Shown here: in pieces, positions 9,447-17,984 of the stretch | Layout: each line of letters starts with the position of its first letter | Numbering within the stretch: position 1 is the stretch's first letter | From: Pseudochryseolinea flava | GTDB taxonomy: Bacteria; Bacteroidota; Bacteroidia; Cytophagales; Cyclobacteriaceae | Assembly (NCBI RefSeq): GCF_003286915.1 | Contig: NZ_QMFY01000004.1 | Location: forward strand, 62,001-126,000 | Direction of reading: 5' to 3' | DNA length: 64,000 nucleotides | Notes under the pieces: generated by a model | Database searches by the model: none | What the model was told of the DNA's origin: nothing | Seen by the model: only the letters and a program-made list of their open reading frames with translations | Made by a program: the position numbers and the translations under genes

Positions 9447-10490
9447 ATGAAGTATAATCAGGTTACCATTAAAGACATTGCCCGCGAATTGGGCATCTCT
9501 CCTTCCACTGTTTCCCGCGCTCTCAAAGATCACCCAGACATCAGCCCGGAAACTAAAAAAGCTGTCAACGAACTCGCTGAAAAACTGAACTACCAGCCGA
9601 ACATCGTTGCCCTCAGCTTGCGCCAAAGCAAAACCAACACCATCGGCGTTATCATCCCTGAAATCGTTCACTTCTTCTTCTCTACTGTTATCAGCGGTAT
9701 CGAAGACGTAGCCTATAGCGCCGGATACAATGTTATTATCACACAGTCAAACGAATCTCTCCAACGGGAAAAGACTGATATTAAAGCGCTCTTCAACAGC
9801 CGTGTTGACGGTATGCTTATCTCATTATCACGCGAAACCAGCAGCTTCGAACACATCGATAGCATCCTTGCCAAAGGTGTACCGATGGTATTCTTCGATC
9901 GCGTGTACGATACACCGAATGCATCTACTATTATAGTAGACGACTTGAGTGGTGCGAAAGAAGCAACACAACACCTCATCGACCAAGGTTGTACGCGCAT
10001 CGCACACTTGGAAGGTCCGCCAAACTTGGGCATCACCAAGCAACGCCTCGAAGGATATTTGGAAGCGCTCAAGGAAAATAATCTTCCTGTCATTCCTGAA
10101 TTGATCGTTTCTTGTCCGCTGGGTACGATTGAAGAAGGAAAACTCGCTGCGGAAAAACTGCTCGCGATGGCACAACCACCGGATGGTATCTTCTCTACCA
10201 ATGACCCTGCTGCCATGGGTGCCATGCAGGTTATCAAAGACTCTGGATTAAAAATTCCAAAAGACATCGCTGTCGTTGGTTTTAGTAACTGGTTCTTCAG
10301 CAGCTTGATGGATCCACCATTGACATCTGTTGATCAGCCTGGTTTTGAAATGGGACAAGAAGCGGCGAAGTTGTTGATCCGTCAGATCGAAGTAAAATCA
10401 AAAGAAAACATCGATCCAACACCAGAAACAAAAGTTCTCAAGACACGTCTGGTCGTTAGAAATTCTTCCCTTAAGAAAGGCAAGAAGTAA
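9447..10490 (+). CDS. LacI/GalR-family transcription regulator
   Basis: The product has 347 residues, the normal family length. The N-terminus carries the LacI helix-turn-helix (V-T-I-K-D-I-A-R-E-L-G-I-S-P-S-T-V-S-R-A-L), then the hinge helix (N-Y-Q-P-N), then a periplasmic-binding-protein-like sensor domain with N-T-I-G-V-I-I-P and the late VVGFSNW motif. It diverges from the susC operon and is followed on its own strand by a GH31 glucosidase and a sugar permease, so the inducer is probably maltose or a related alpha-glucoside (inference). Palindromes matching a LacI operator lie upstream of susC, the GH31 gene and a second susC. Confidence 0.93.
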   Translation: MKYNQVTIKDIARELGISPSTVSRALKDHPDISPETKKAVNELAEKLNYQPNIVALSLRQSKTNTIGVIIPEIVHFFFSTVISGIEDVAYSAGYNVIITQSNESLQREKTDIKALFNSRVDGMLISLSRETSSFEHIDSILAKGVPMVFFDRVYDTPNASTIIVDDLSGAKEATQHLIDQGCTRIAHLEGPPNLGITKQRLEGYLEALKENNLPVIPELIVSCPLGTIEEGKLAAEKLLAMAQPPDGIFSTNDPAAMGAMQVIKDSGLKIPKDIAVVGFSNWFFSSLMDPPLTSVDQPGFEMGQEAAKLLIRQIEVKSKENIDPTPETKVLKTRLVVRNSSLKKGKK

Positions 10491-10514
10491 TTCTGATTGC
10501 CCGATTCAATCTTC

Positions 10515-10549
10515 AAAAGCCTGTTCATGATTTATGGACGGGCTTTTTT
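10515..10549 (+). terminator. Terminator after the LacI-family gene
   Basis: AAAAGCCTGTTCAT (10515-10528) pairs with ATGGACGGGCTTTTTT (with one G-T pair) and runs into T. It separates the regulator's transcript from the GH31 gene. Confidence 0.8.
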
Positions 10550-10555
10550 GTTTTA

Positions 10556-10638
10556 GTTCACTGTTCACAGTTCACGGTTGACGGTTCACTGTTAATACGT
10601 TTAAACAGTTCGCAAACCAAACAGTGAACAGTGAACCG
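10556..10638. repeat. Heptamer array TTCACNG with inverted copy
   Basis: Five tandem 7-mers (TTCACTG, TTCACAG, TTCACGG, TTGACGG, TTCACTG) fill 10557-10591. After about 30 bases, two copies of the reverse complement CAGTGAA follow at 10622-10635. The two sides can pair into a hairpin. It lies directly 3' of the terminator of the LacI-family gene. Confidence 0.8.
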
Positions 10639-10684
10639 ACACACCGTAAACTCTCACACCACAAACGTTGTAGGTAAAATGTTA

Positions 10685-10700
10685 CCGCAATCGATTTCGG
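10685..10700. promoter_or_regulatory. LacI-type operator upstream of the GH31 gene
   Basis: CCGCAATCGATTTCGG is palindromic except for one pair and has a central CG. Its 14-base core matches the site upstream of susC at CGCAWWCGWTTKCG. It lies 79 bases before the GH31 start codon. A TAGGTTTA box (10721-10728) resembling the Bacteroidota -7 element follows 20 bases downstream. Confidence 0.55.
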
Positions 10701-10778
10701 ATTTTTAGTGTCATCAGCGGTAGGTTTAATCTTCTTATTTACTTTTAATTAGAAGAACATTAACGCATCAAAAACCGC

Positions 10779-13181
10779 ATGTCTAGAAAAATCAATGCGC
10801 CTCTCAGCAAAAGTTTAGGTGACCTGAAAGAATGGAAGAAGATTCACAGTGGTTTGGAAGGCACCACATCGGCAGGACATTTTCGAGTACTCACCTATGG
10901 CGAAGGAATCATTCGCATCACAATATCGCTCGACACATTCGAAGACTTCTCTTATGCTGTCGTTGCAAAACCAGAAGATGTAAAAGCATCGATCACAGAA
11001 TCGTCAGATGTTATTCAGATTAAGACGAAGAGCGTTGCGTTGCAGATAAGCAAAAGCCCAGTTCGCTTTACACTCCTTACACTAGACGGACGCATCATCA
11101 ACGAAGATGACGCTGCTTTCGGAACGAACTGGAATGGAGAGCAAGTGACAGCGTATAAAAAGCTTCAAGAAGGAGAGCGTTTTATTGGCTTAGGAGAAAA
11201 AACAGGACCGCTCGATCGTAAAGGTCATGGCTATACACATTGGAACACCGACAACTTCGCTTACTCTCCTGGCGCGGATCCACTTTACTGCTCAACACCA
11301 TTTTACATCGGCATTCATAATAAGCTAGCCTACGGAGTATTTTTCGACAACACACATAAAACATTTTTCAATTTCGGTGCTTCCAACAATAGATTTGCAA
11401 GTTTCTCCGCCGACAGTGGTGAAATGGATTACTATTATTTCCACGCCGCTTCTGTTGCCGACATTATCAAGCAATACACGCATGTGACGGGGCGCATGGA
11501 GATGCCACCGTTGTGGAGTATTGGATACCAACAGTGTCGTTATAGTTATTATCCCGATAAAGAAGTATTGACCCTTGCGCGAACATTTAGAGAAAAAGAT
11601 ATTCCCGCAGACACGATTGTATTTGACATCCATTATATGGAGCAGTACAAGATATTTACGTGGAGCAATCGCGACTTCCCCGATCCAAAAGCATTATTAA
11701 CACAATTGCGCGACCTCGGATTTCAAGTAGTTGTGATGTGTGACCCAGGAATAAAAGTAGAACAGGGCTATAAAACGTACGACGACGGCGTTGAGCAAAA
11801 CGTATTCTTGAAATATCCTGATGGAACAAATTATACCGGACAAGTTTGGCCGGGATGGTGTCACTTCCCTGACTTCACCAACCCAACCACACGCCAATGG
11901 TGGCAAGATCAGTTTAAGGAATATGTTGATTTAGGAATTCAAGGTTTTTGGAACGACATGAATGAGATCGCCACTTGGGGACATATGCTTCCTGAGCACG
12001 TCGAGTTTGATTTCGAAGGAAATAAAGCAACGATGCGCCGCGGACGAAATATTTATGGTTTCCAAATGGCGAGAAGTACGTACGAGGGAACAAAAGCATT
12101 ATTGAAAGGAAAGCGTCCATTCAATTTGACGCGTTCTGGCTTCTCTGGTATTCAACGATACGCTGCCGTGTGGACGGGCGATAATGTGGCCTACGATGAA
12201 CACATGCTCTTAGGGGTTCGCCTTGTCAACAGCATGGGCCTAACCGGCATTGCATTCGCAGGCTATGATGTTGGTGGATTTGTAGGCGACGCAAACTCAA
12301 AACTTTTCGCGCGGTGGATTTCTATCGGTACCTTCTCTCCTTTCTTCAGAGGTCACTCGATGATTAACAGTCGTGACTCTGAACCTTGGGCATACGGCGA
12401 AGAAGTAGAACAAATTTCACGCAACTACATTAAATTCAGATACCGTCTTCTTCCCTACATCTACTCGTTATTCTTCGATGCTGTCACCACGGGGATGCCC
12501 GTGCAACGATCATTGGCCATCGACTATCCACATGATCAAAAGATCTACGATGGACAATTTCACAACCAATACCTTTTTGGCCCTTCGATTCTTGTTGCAC
12601 CTGTGGAAAGCAACAAGGAATTTGTAAAGGTGTACCTTCCGGAAGGTGAATGGTATTCGTTGTATTATGGAACAAAACATCAGGGAAACACAGAGCTTAT
12701 CACGGAATGTCCAACGCACAGGCTACCGGTTTTTGTGAAGGCAGGTGCATTGATCCCGATGCAGCCTACAAAACAAAACACACAGGAAGCAACGACCACG
12801 CTTCAATTACATGTGTATGTCGGAGCAAATAACAACTCCTTCACTTACTATGAGGATGATGGTTCAACTTTCCAATATCAACGTGGCGAGTACGCAAAAC
12901 GAGAACTTCGTTACGAAGGCGAGACAAGAAAGTTAACAGTGGGACCTGTCGAAGGACACTACACGACTGGCATCAAGAAGCTGAAAGTAATTTTTCATGG
13001 TCTGCACATGAATCAAATCACCGTGAATGGACAACATCACACGTTGCATCACGAGGTGAATCAATTTTTTGCTCCCCTTGAAAAGTTCGATCCTATTTAT
13101 GATCCAGAACCGGCGCCACAAGAAGATGTACTTGCCATTGAGGTAGATTATACAGCAGAAGCTATCCTGATGAAATGGTAA
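10779..13181 (+). CDS. GH31 alpha-glucosidase
   Basis: The 800-residue product has the GH31 order: an N-terminal beta domain with G-E-R-F-I-G-L-G-E-K, then the barrel with FDIHYM, the nucleophile motif W-N-D-M-N-E (Asp393), the acid/base region L-T-R-S-G-F-S-G-I-Q-R-Y-A with W-T-G-D468-N, the substrate-binding R-G-H-S motif, and C-terminal beta domains. The enzyme releases glucose from the non-reducing ends of alpha-glucosides. No signal peptide is visible, so it is probably cytoplasmic and acts after import by the neighbouring permease. A LacI-type operator precedes it. Alpha-1,4 versus 1,6 preference cannot be told from sequence. Confidence 0.93.
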   Translation: MSRKINAPLSKSLGDLKEWKKIHSGLEGTTSAGHFRVLTYGEGIIRITISLDTFEDFSYAVVAKPEDVKASITESSDVIQIKTKSVALQISKSPVRFTLLTLDGRIINEDDAAFGTNWNGEQVTAYKKLQEGERFIGLGEKTGPLDRKGHGYTHWNTDNFAYSPGADPLYCSTPFYIGIHNKLAYGVFFDNTHKTFFNFGASNNRFASFSADSGEMDYYYFHAASVADIIKQYTHVTGRMEMPPLWSIGYQQCRYSYYPDKEVLTLARTFREKDIPADTIVFDIHYMEQYKIFTWSNRDFPDPKALLTQLRDLGFQVVVMCDPGIKVEQGYKTYDDGVEQNVFLKYPDGTNYTGQVWPGWCHFPDFTNPTTRQWWQDQFKEYVDLGIQGFWNDMNEIATWGHMLPEHVEFDFEGNKATMRRGRNIYGFQMARSTYEGTKALLKGKRPFNLTRSGFSGIQRYAAVWTGDNVAYDEHMLLGVRLVNSMGLTGIAFAGYDVGGFVGDANSKLFARWISIGTFSPFFRGHSMINSRDSEPWAYGEEVEQISRNYIKFRYRLLPYIYSLFFDAVTTGMPVQRSLAIDYPHDQKIYDGQFHNQYLFGPSILVAPVESNKEFVKVYLPEGEWYSLYYGTKHQGNTELITECPTHRLPVFVKAGALIPMQPTKQNTQEATTTLQLHVYVGANNNSFTYYEDDGSTFQYQRGEYAKRELRYEGETRKLTVGPVEGHYTTGIKKLKVIFHGLHMNQITVNGQHHTLHHEVNQFFAPLEKFDPIYDPEPAPQEDVLAIEVDYTAEAILMKW

Positions 13182-13231
13182 TTTGAATTCAATGATTGGC
13201 AATCTCCGTGTTTTTGCAGATTTTAGTAGAC

Positions 13232-13245
13232 AACAATCGATAGCG
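13232..13245. promoter_or_regulatory. Weak LacI-type operator candidate before the permease gene
   Basis: AACAATCGATAGCG matches 11 of 14 positions of the CGCAWWCGWTTKCG core seen upstream of susC and the GH31 gene and keeps the central TCGA. The word AGCGGTAG overlaps it (13242-13249) and also occurs at 10716-10723 upstream of GH31. The gap before the permease is 99 bases, so a separate regulatory site is plausible, but this match could be chance. Confidence 0.3.
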
Positions 13246-13280
13246 GTAGCTGTTGAAGAATCCGATTTAACCATATCCTC

Positions 13281-14624
13281 ATGAGTTCCCCTTCCTTCAA
13301 CCGACCGCGCTTAAGTGTCCTTCAAATTATCAACATGAGCGTTGGGTTCTTCGGAATTCAATTTGGGTTTGCATTGCAAAATGGTTTCGCTTCAAAAATC
13401 CTCACAACCTTTGGCGCCAACGTAGAACACCTCTCCCTTTTTTGGCTGGCGGCTCCATTGACGGGGATGATTATTCAACCCATTATTGGCCACTACAGTG
13501 ATATTACCTGGACGCGACTCGGAAGACGTAGACCGTTTTTTCTCACGGGTGCGATCATTGCCTCGACCGCATTGATCTTCATGCCGAATGCCGATATCCT
13601 GGTGCACGTATTACCGCCACTTTATGTAGGTGCAGGCATTTTGATGATCATGGACGCCTCTTTTAACGTGGCCATGGAGCCATTTCGTGCCCTTGTCGCC
13701 GACTTACTCCCATCAGATCAACGCACCCTTGGCTTCGCAATCCAGACGTGCCTCATTGGTTTAGGCGCTGTCATTGGATCAACGCTTCCGTACATCCTTA
13801 CCAAAGTATTCGGTGTTACAAATGTAGCCGCAACCGCAGGTGTTGTAGCGCCAAATATTGTTACCGCATTTTACATCGGCTCTTTCATTTTCATTGCTGC
13901 TATTGTGTGGACTGTGATTACGACAAAAGAATACCCAGGAGAACATACCACGGACCAGCTAGCGAAGGAAGGTATCGGACAAATCTTTCGCGATTTTGTC
14001 GCAATGCCCAAGACGATGAAACAACTTGGTGTAGTCCAGTTCTTTTCATGGTTTGCATTATTCTCCATGTGGGTATTTACCAATTCAGCCGTCGCCGGTC
14101 ATATTTACAAAATTGCACCTGAAAATATGGTTGACAGCAATCCTACGTACGGAGATGCCAGCGATTGGGTCGGCGTGATCTTCGGCGTATACAATGGTGT
14201 GTCGGCGCTATGTGCACTCTTTCTCCCAGCGATTGCATTTCGTCTTGGCAGAAAACTAACGCACGCCATCTCGTTAACCATCGGTGGTGTTAGTTTGATC
14301 TCCATTTATTTCATTACGAATCCAACACTACTCGTCATACCGATGATTGGCGTTGGGGTTGCTTGGGCGAGTATTTTAGCCATGCCGTATGCCATCCTCG
14401 CCGGCGCTATTCCGCCGCACAAAATGGGAATCTACATGGGGCTGTTCAACTTCTTCATTACCCTTCCGCAAATTATCAATGGTTTTGTCGGTGGACTTAT
14501 TGTCAAGCACATGTACAACGGACAGCCTATACTCAGCATCGTCATGGCGGGTGTATTCTTCATCATTGCAGCAGCTTGTGTCAGGTTTGTCGACGACCGA
14601 GACGATACATTAACAACAGCATGA
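13281..14624 (+). CDS. SLC45/GPH-like major facilitator sugar permease
   Basis: The 447-residue product has about 12 membrane helices. The loop between helices 2 and 3 carries G-H-Y-S-D followed by T-R-L-G-R-R-R-P-F-F, the signature of the SLC45/GPH type of disaccharide:proton symporters, which includes bacterial maltose and plant sucrose carriers. It follows the GH31 gene and overlaps the next gene by ATGA, so it belongs to the locus. Import of maltose or short maltodextrins across the inner membrane is the likely role (context inference). Confidence 0.85.
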   Translation: MSSPSFNRPRLSVLQIINMSVGFFGIQFGFALQNGFASKILTTFGANVEHLSLFWLAAPLTGMIIQPIIGHYSDITWTRLGRRRPFFLTGAIIASTALIFMPNADILVHVLPPLYVGAGILMIMDASFNVAMEPFRALVADLLPSDQRTLGFAIQTCLIGLGAVIGSTLPYILTKVFGVTNVAATAGVVAPNIVTAFYIGSFIFIAAIVWTVITTKEYPGEHTTDQLAKEGIGQIFRDFVAMPKTMKQLGVVQFFSWFALFSMWVFTNSAVAGHIYKIAPENMVDSNPTYGDASDWVGVIFGVYNGVSALCALFLPAIAFRLGRKLTHAISLTIGGVSLISIYFITNPTLLVIPMIGVGVAWASILAMPYAILAGAIPPHKMGIYMGLFNFFITLPQIINGFVGGLIVKHMYNGQPILSIVMAGVFFIIAAACVRFVDDRDDTLTTA

Positions 14625-15814
14625 GAACGATTTGTCTTGTAGCTTTTATGGTCGTGGCTTTCACGGTTAACGGTCAAGACCGGTACAAGACATTTTCCTC
14701 GATTCTCAAGAATCTCAGTAATGCTGGTACAGCAGACCAACAATGGTCCACGCTAATTGCAGAAAACACCATTCCGCTCGTGGCAGACGACTCCGTTGCC
14801 TTCCTTTACCGCGGTGAGGCGACCAGCGTGCGTTGGATGGGTGACTTTAACGAATGGGGCTACGACAAAACATTTAAAAACACCGGTACGAATATCCCAG
14901 GAACAAATATCTGGATACTCAAAACCTCCTTCCCTGCTGATGCGCGACTCGATTACAAAATCGTATTGAACGATACGGAATGGATTCTTGATCCCAACAA
15001 CCCAAATCAACAGTGGTCTGGCGTTGGCGGTGGCAGTCCCAACTCCGAATTACGAATGGGTCAATGGAAAGTCGACCCCATAACGGAACCCCTAGACGCC
15101 ATCTTCCATGGCCGTGTGATTCAAGATGTCCTGATTAGAAGTAATACACTCAACTACCAAGTATCTTATTCGATTTACCTTCCTGCGAACTTCAAGAATG
15201 TAACCAACGAAGTTTACCCCGTCTTATATGTGACTGACGGGAACGAGTACATGCACGAGAAGATGGGAAACATGATCACAATTCTTGACAACCTCATTCA
15301 CCTGAAGAAGATCAAGCCGGTAATTGTCGTATTTATCGACCACCGCGAACCCGTAAACCGTTCTAACAATCGCCGTATGAAAGAACTCGCGATGAACGAA
15401 CAATATCTAAACTTCATCGTGAAGGAGCTAATCCCCAAGGTCGAAAAGAACTATCCGATCTCCACCCATCCGGAAGAGCGTGGCATCCTGGGCACATCTA
15501 TGGGAGGTCTTACGGCAGCCTACTTTGCTTTCTCCAAGCCAGATATATTCGGCCTGGCGGGAATTCAATCGCCGGCATTCTGGTACAAGCCAGAGATCTA
15601 CCTGCATTGCGGTAATCCGGCTCGCCCACCCGTCAAAACGTTCTTAACTACCGGCACGATTAAAGACACTGAAGAAGGCGCTAAAAAGATGGAATCTATC
15701 CTGGATAAAAACACATGTACCTTTCAATACCGGGAAGTACACCAGGGACACTCCTGGGGCAACTGGAGAGACCTTATTGACGACGTCTTGATTTACTTTT
15801 TCCCCGCCAACTGA
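14621..15814 (+). CDS. Enterochelin-esterase-like hydrolase with CBM48-like N-terminus
   Basis: The 397-residue product starts at the ATG that overlaps the permease stop (ATGA). A signal peptide ends near V-N-G-Q. Residues about 55-150 form an early-set/CBM48-like domain (V-R-W-M-G-D-F-N-E-W). The rest is a PF00756-type alpha/beta hydrolase with the nucleophile elbow G-T-S293-M-G-G and a late H-Q-G-H-S-W motif for the catalytic His. The family removes acyl or ester groups. In this operon it may deacylate imported sugars or act on the envelope; the substrate is unknown. Periplasmic location follows from the signal. Confidence 0.8.
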   Translation: MRTICLVAFMVVAFTVNGQDRYKTFSSILKNLSNAGTADQQWSTLIAENTIPLVADDSVAFLYRGEATSVRWMGDFNEWGYDKTFKNTGTNIPGTNIWILKTSFPADARLDYKIVLNDTEWILDPNNPNQQWSGVGGGSPNSELRMGQWKVDPITEPLDAIFHGRVIQDVLIRSNTLNYQVSYSIYLPANFKNVTNEVYPVLYVTDGNEYMHEKMGNMITILDNLIHLKKIKPVIVVFIDHREPVNRSNNRRMKELAMNEQYLNFIVKELIPKVEKNYPISTHPEERGILGTSMGGLTAAYFAFSKPDIFGLAGIQSPAFWYKPEIYLHCGNPARPPVKTFLTTGTIKDTEEGAKKMESILDKNTCTFQYREVHQGHSWGNWRDLIDDVLIYFFPAN

Positions 15815-15868
15815 TTAAATTTGCGGCACCGTAATTGTTTAAAACCCTTCGCCTTAATATTTACACTT

Positions 15869-17011
15869 ATGAAAATCGGACGTTTACTTGTCGTATCAAG
15901 CCTTGCCATTCTATGCGCTTGTAGTTCAGGAAAAAAAGCCTACGAGCGCGGTGACTACTATGAAGCTGTGATGAAGTCTATCGGCAGACTTCGAAAAGAT
16001 GGTGACAACTCTAAATCGACAGAGACGCTCAAAAATGCATATCCGCTCGCCGTCGAATTCTTCGAGACGCAAGCCAACAATGAAATTGCTTCCAACTCTG
16101 CTTTCAAATGGAAGAATGCGATCCAATCGTACAATGCCATTAACCAGATGTACGAAGAGATCAGACAGTGCCCTGCCTGTATGAAGATTGTGAAGAACCC
16201 GGTGAACCACTATGCTGATCTTGGCCCGCTAAAAGAGAAAGCCGCAGACGAGAGTTACAAAGCTGGTATTGAAGCGCTCATGAAAGGAAATAGAAATGAC
16301 GCACGCCGTGCCTATTTCAATTTCGTTGATGCGCAGAACTTCGTTCCTGGCTTCAAAGACGTGGTTGAGTATCTTGACAAAGCGAAATTCGAAGCAACAC
16401 TCAAGGTCGTTGTTGAACAAATACCGGTTCCTGCACGCTACAATCTAAGCGGTGGATTCTTCCAAGACAATGTGGAGCAATACCTTCATAACAATTACCC
16501 TGACCAGGCGTTCATTAAATTCTATACACCAAAAGAAGCTGAAGCAATGAAGCTTGCCCAAGTGGATCAAATTCTCCGAATTCAATTTGACGATTTCTCC
16601 GTTGGCAACTCTGTTCTAAAAGAAAAAGAAGAAACGGTAACGAAAGACAGTGTGAAAGTAGGCGAAGTAAAAGTTGATGGAAAAACTATTCCAGCTTACA
16701 ACACGGTGAAAGCAAAACTCACCACCTATCGTAAAGAAATTATCTCGAATGGTTTATTGAGCATGGTTGTGGTCGATGCCAAAACAAAAGGCGTATTATC
16801 ACATCGCAAGTTCAATGGTGAATACGTGTGGGTAAGTCAGTGGGCTAAATTTAACGGCGATGAACGTGCCCTCTCCGACCAACAACTTGCTATCTGCAAA
16901 CAAAAAGAACTGCAACCTCCCGTGAATCAAGATCTGTTCTTAGAGTTTACGAAGCCAATTTACAATCAGTTGATACCGGCGTTGAAAAGTTTCTACCAGA
17001 CGTATCAATAG
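15869..17011 (+). CDS. Lipoprotein of unknown function, TPR-like helical N-terminus
   Basis: The 380-residue product starts at ATG 15869 and has a lipoprotein signal ending I-L-C-A-C18. A TTG start 16 codons upstream would place extra residues before the signal and was not chosen. The first 150 residues are helical, with A-Y-E-R-G-D-Y-Y-E-A-V resembling a TPR start; the rest is mixed alpha/beta with a K-E-K-E-E-T-V-T-K-D region. I do not recognise a named family. It follows the esterase by 54 bases and may be the last gene of the operon, though it may simply be an envelope protein. Confidence 0.75.
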   Translation: MKIGRLLVVSSLAILCACSSGKKAYERGDYYEAVMKSIGRLRKDGDNSKSTETLKNAYPLAVEFFETQANNEIASNSAFKWKNAIQSYNAINQMYEEIRQCPACMKIVKNPVNHYADLGPLKEKAADESYKAGIEALMKGNRNDARRAYFNFVDAQNFVPGFKDVVEYLDKAKFEATLKVVVEQIPVPARYNLSGGFFQDNVEQYLHNNYPDQAFIKFYTPKEAEAMKLAQVDQILRIQFDDFSVGNSVLKEKEETVTKDSVKVGEVKVDGKTIPAYNTVKAKLTTYRKEIISNGLLSMVVVDAKTKGVLSHRKFNGEYVWVSQWAKFNGDERALSDQQLAICKQKELQPPVNQDLFLEFTKPIYNQLIPALKSFYQTYQ

Positions 17012-17027
17012 GTTTCCGATACTGTAT

Positions 17028-17066
17028 AATCCTGCCCATCATATAATATGATCGGCAGGATTTTTT
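17028..17066 (+). terminator. Strong terminator closing the sugar operon
   Basis: AATCCTGCC (17028-17036) pairs with GGCAGGATT, and the inner part ATCATAT/ATATGAT also pairs, giving a long nearly continuous hairpin followed by T-rich sequence. It lies 16 bases after the lipoprotein stop. Confidence 0.85.
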
Positions 17067-17168
17067 ATTTCTCGATCACGATAGCAAGACTTCCTGCTCC
17101 TGGAGAGAAACATTTTTCACCATCCCATCAAACCATTTTCTACGTACATAGGTTATGTTTAAAACAAC

Positions 17169-17837
17169 ATGAAAATGAAGATCAATCTTTTATCATTATG
17201 CTGCTTTATGCTTATCGCGGGCAGCTCATGTGGTCAAAAAAGTAATGACAAAAAACAAGAGGTAACGCAAAACAAGGCTATGGTAAATCAATCGAATGAA
17301 GGTCTCTCGCTTGCAACTTTTGGTTCCGGATGTTTCTGGTGCACTGAGGCTGTATTCTTAAATGTAGATGGCGTGGTTAAAGTCGCTTCCGGTTATAGCG
17401 GCGGTAAAGTTAAAAATCCAACGTATAAAGAAGTTTGCAGTGGTTTAACGGGGCATGCAGAGGTGATTCAGGTAACTTACGATGCCACCAAAGTATCCTA
17501 TGATGAGCTGCTAGAGATCTTTTGGGGTACACACGATCCAACAACCCTGAACAAACAAGGTGCTGATGAAGGTACACAGTATCGCTCAGTCGTCTTTTAT
17601 CATAACGACGAACAGAAGCAGCTGGCTGAGGGATATAAAAAGAAACTTGATGAATCCGGAGCGTTTTCTGATCCGATCGTAACTGAAATTTCGCCGCTCA
17701 CAACATTCTATGTCGCAGAGGACTATCACCAAAATTATTATAACCTCAACGGCAGTGCGCCCTATTGTAAATTTGTGATTCAGCCTAAACTGGAAAAGTT
17801 TAAAAAGGTGTTTAAAGAGAAACTTAAAAAATCATAA
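17169..17837 (+). CDS. msrA: Lipid-anchored peptide methionine sulfoxide reductase A
   Basis: The 222-residue product has the MsrA signature F-G-S-G-C-F-W-C with catalytic Cys55, plus G-Y-S-G-G and the A-E-D-Y-H-Q-N-Y motif. MsrA reduces the S epimer of methionine sulfoxide in proteins. Unlike the usual cytosolic form, it starts with a lipoprotein signal ending A-G-S-S-C21, so it is probably an envelope enzyme that repairs periplasmic or outer-membrane proteins (inference). It stands alone between two terminators. Confidence 0.93.
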   Translation: MKMKINLLSLCCFMLIAGSSCGQKSNDKKQEVTQNKAMVNQSNEGLSLATFGSGCFWCTEAVFLNVDGVVKVASGYSGGKVKNPTYKEVCSGLTGHAEVIQVTYDATKVSYDELLEIFWGTHDPTTLNKQGADEGTQYRSVVFYHNDEQKQLAEGYKKKLDESGAFSDPIVTEISPLTTFYVAEDYHQNYYNLNGSAPYCKFVIQPKLEKFKKVFKEKLKKS

Positions 17838-17932
17838 AAAATTTTATGGCCGATCGCAACCTCAGGTGGAGAGTCCCGTTAGTATTCTCAAGAGTAGAGT
17901 AATTCTTCTCATAGGTTTAGGTTTAGGTAAAC

Positions 17933-17961
17933 AAAAAAGCCCTGGGACGCAGGGCTTTTTT
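17933..17961. terminator. Bidirectional terminator
   Basis: AAAAAAGCCCTG and CAGGGCTTTTTT form a perfect 12-bp stem with a 5-base loop, with T runs on both strands. It separates msrA from the convergent sensor gene. Confidence 0.9.
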
Positions 17962-17984
17962 GCATTTATGAGGTTTCTGAATTT

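Noticed and set aside
9713-10267. 184-codon frame antisense to the LacI-family gene
   Set aside because: It lies wholly inside a complete regulator gene and has no recognisable features.
14363-14620. Upstream extension of the esterase frame into the permease gene
   Set aside because: The extension is the permease sequence read out of frame; the ATGA-overlapping start gives a proper signal peptide.
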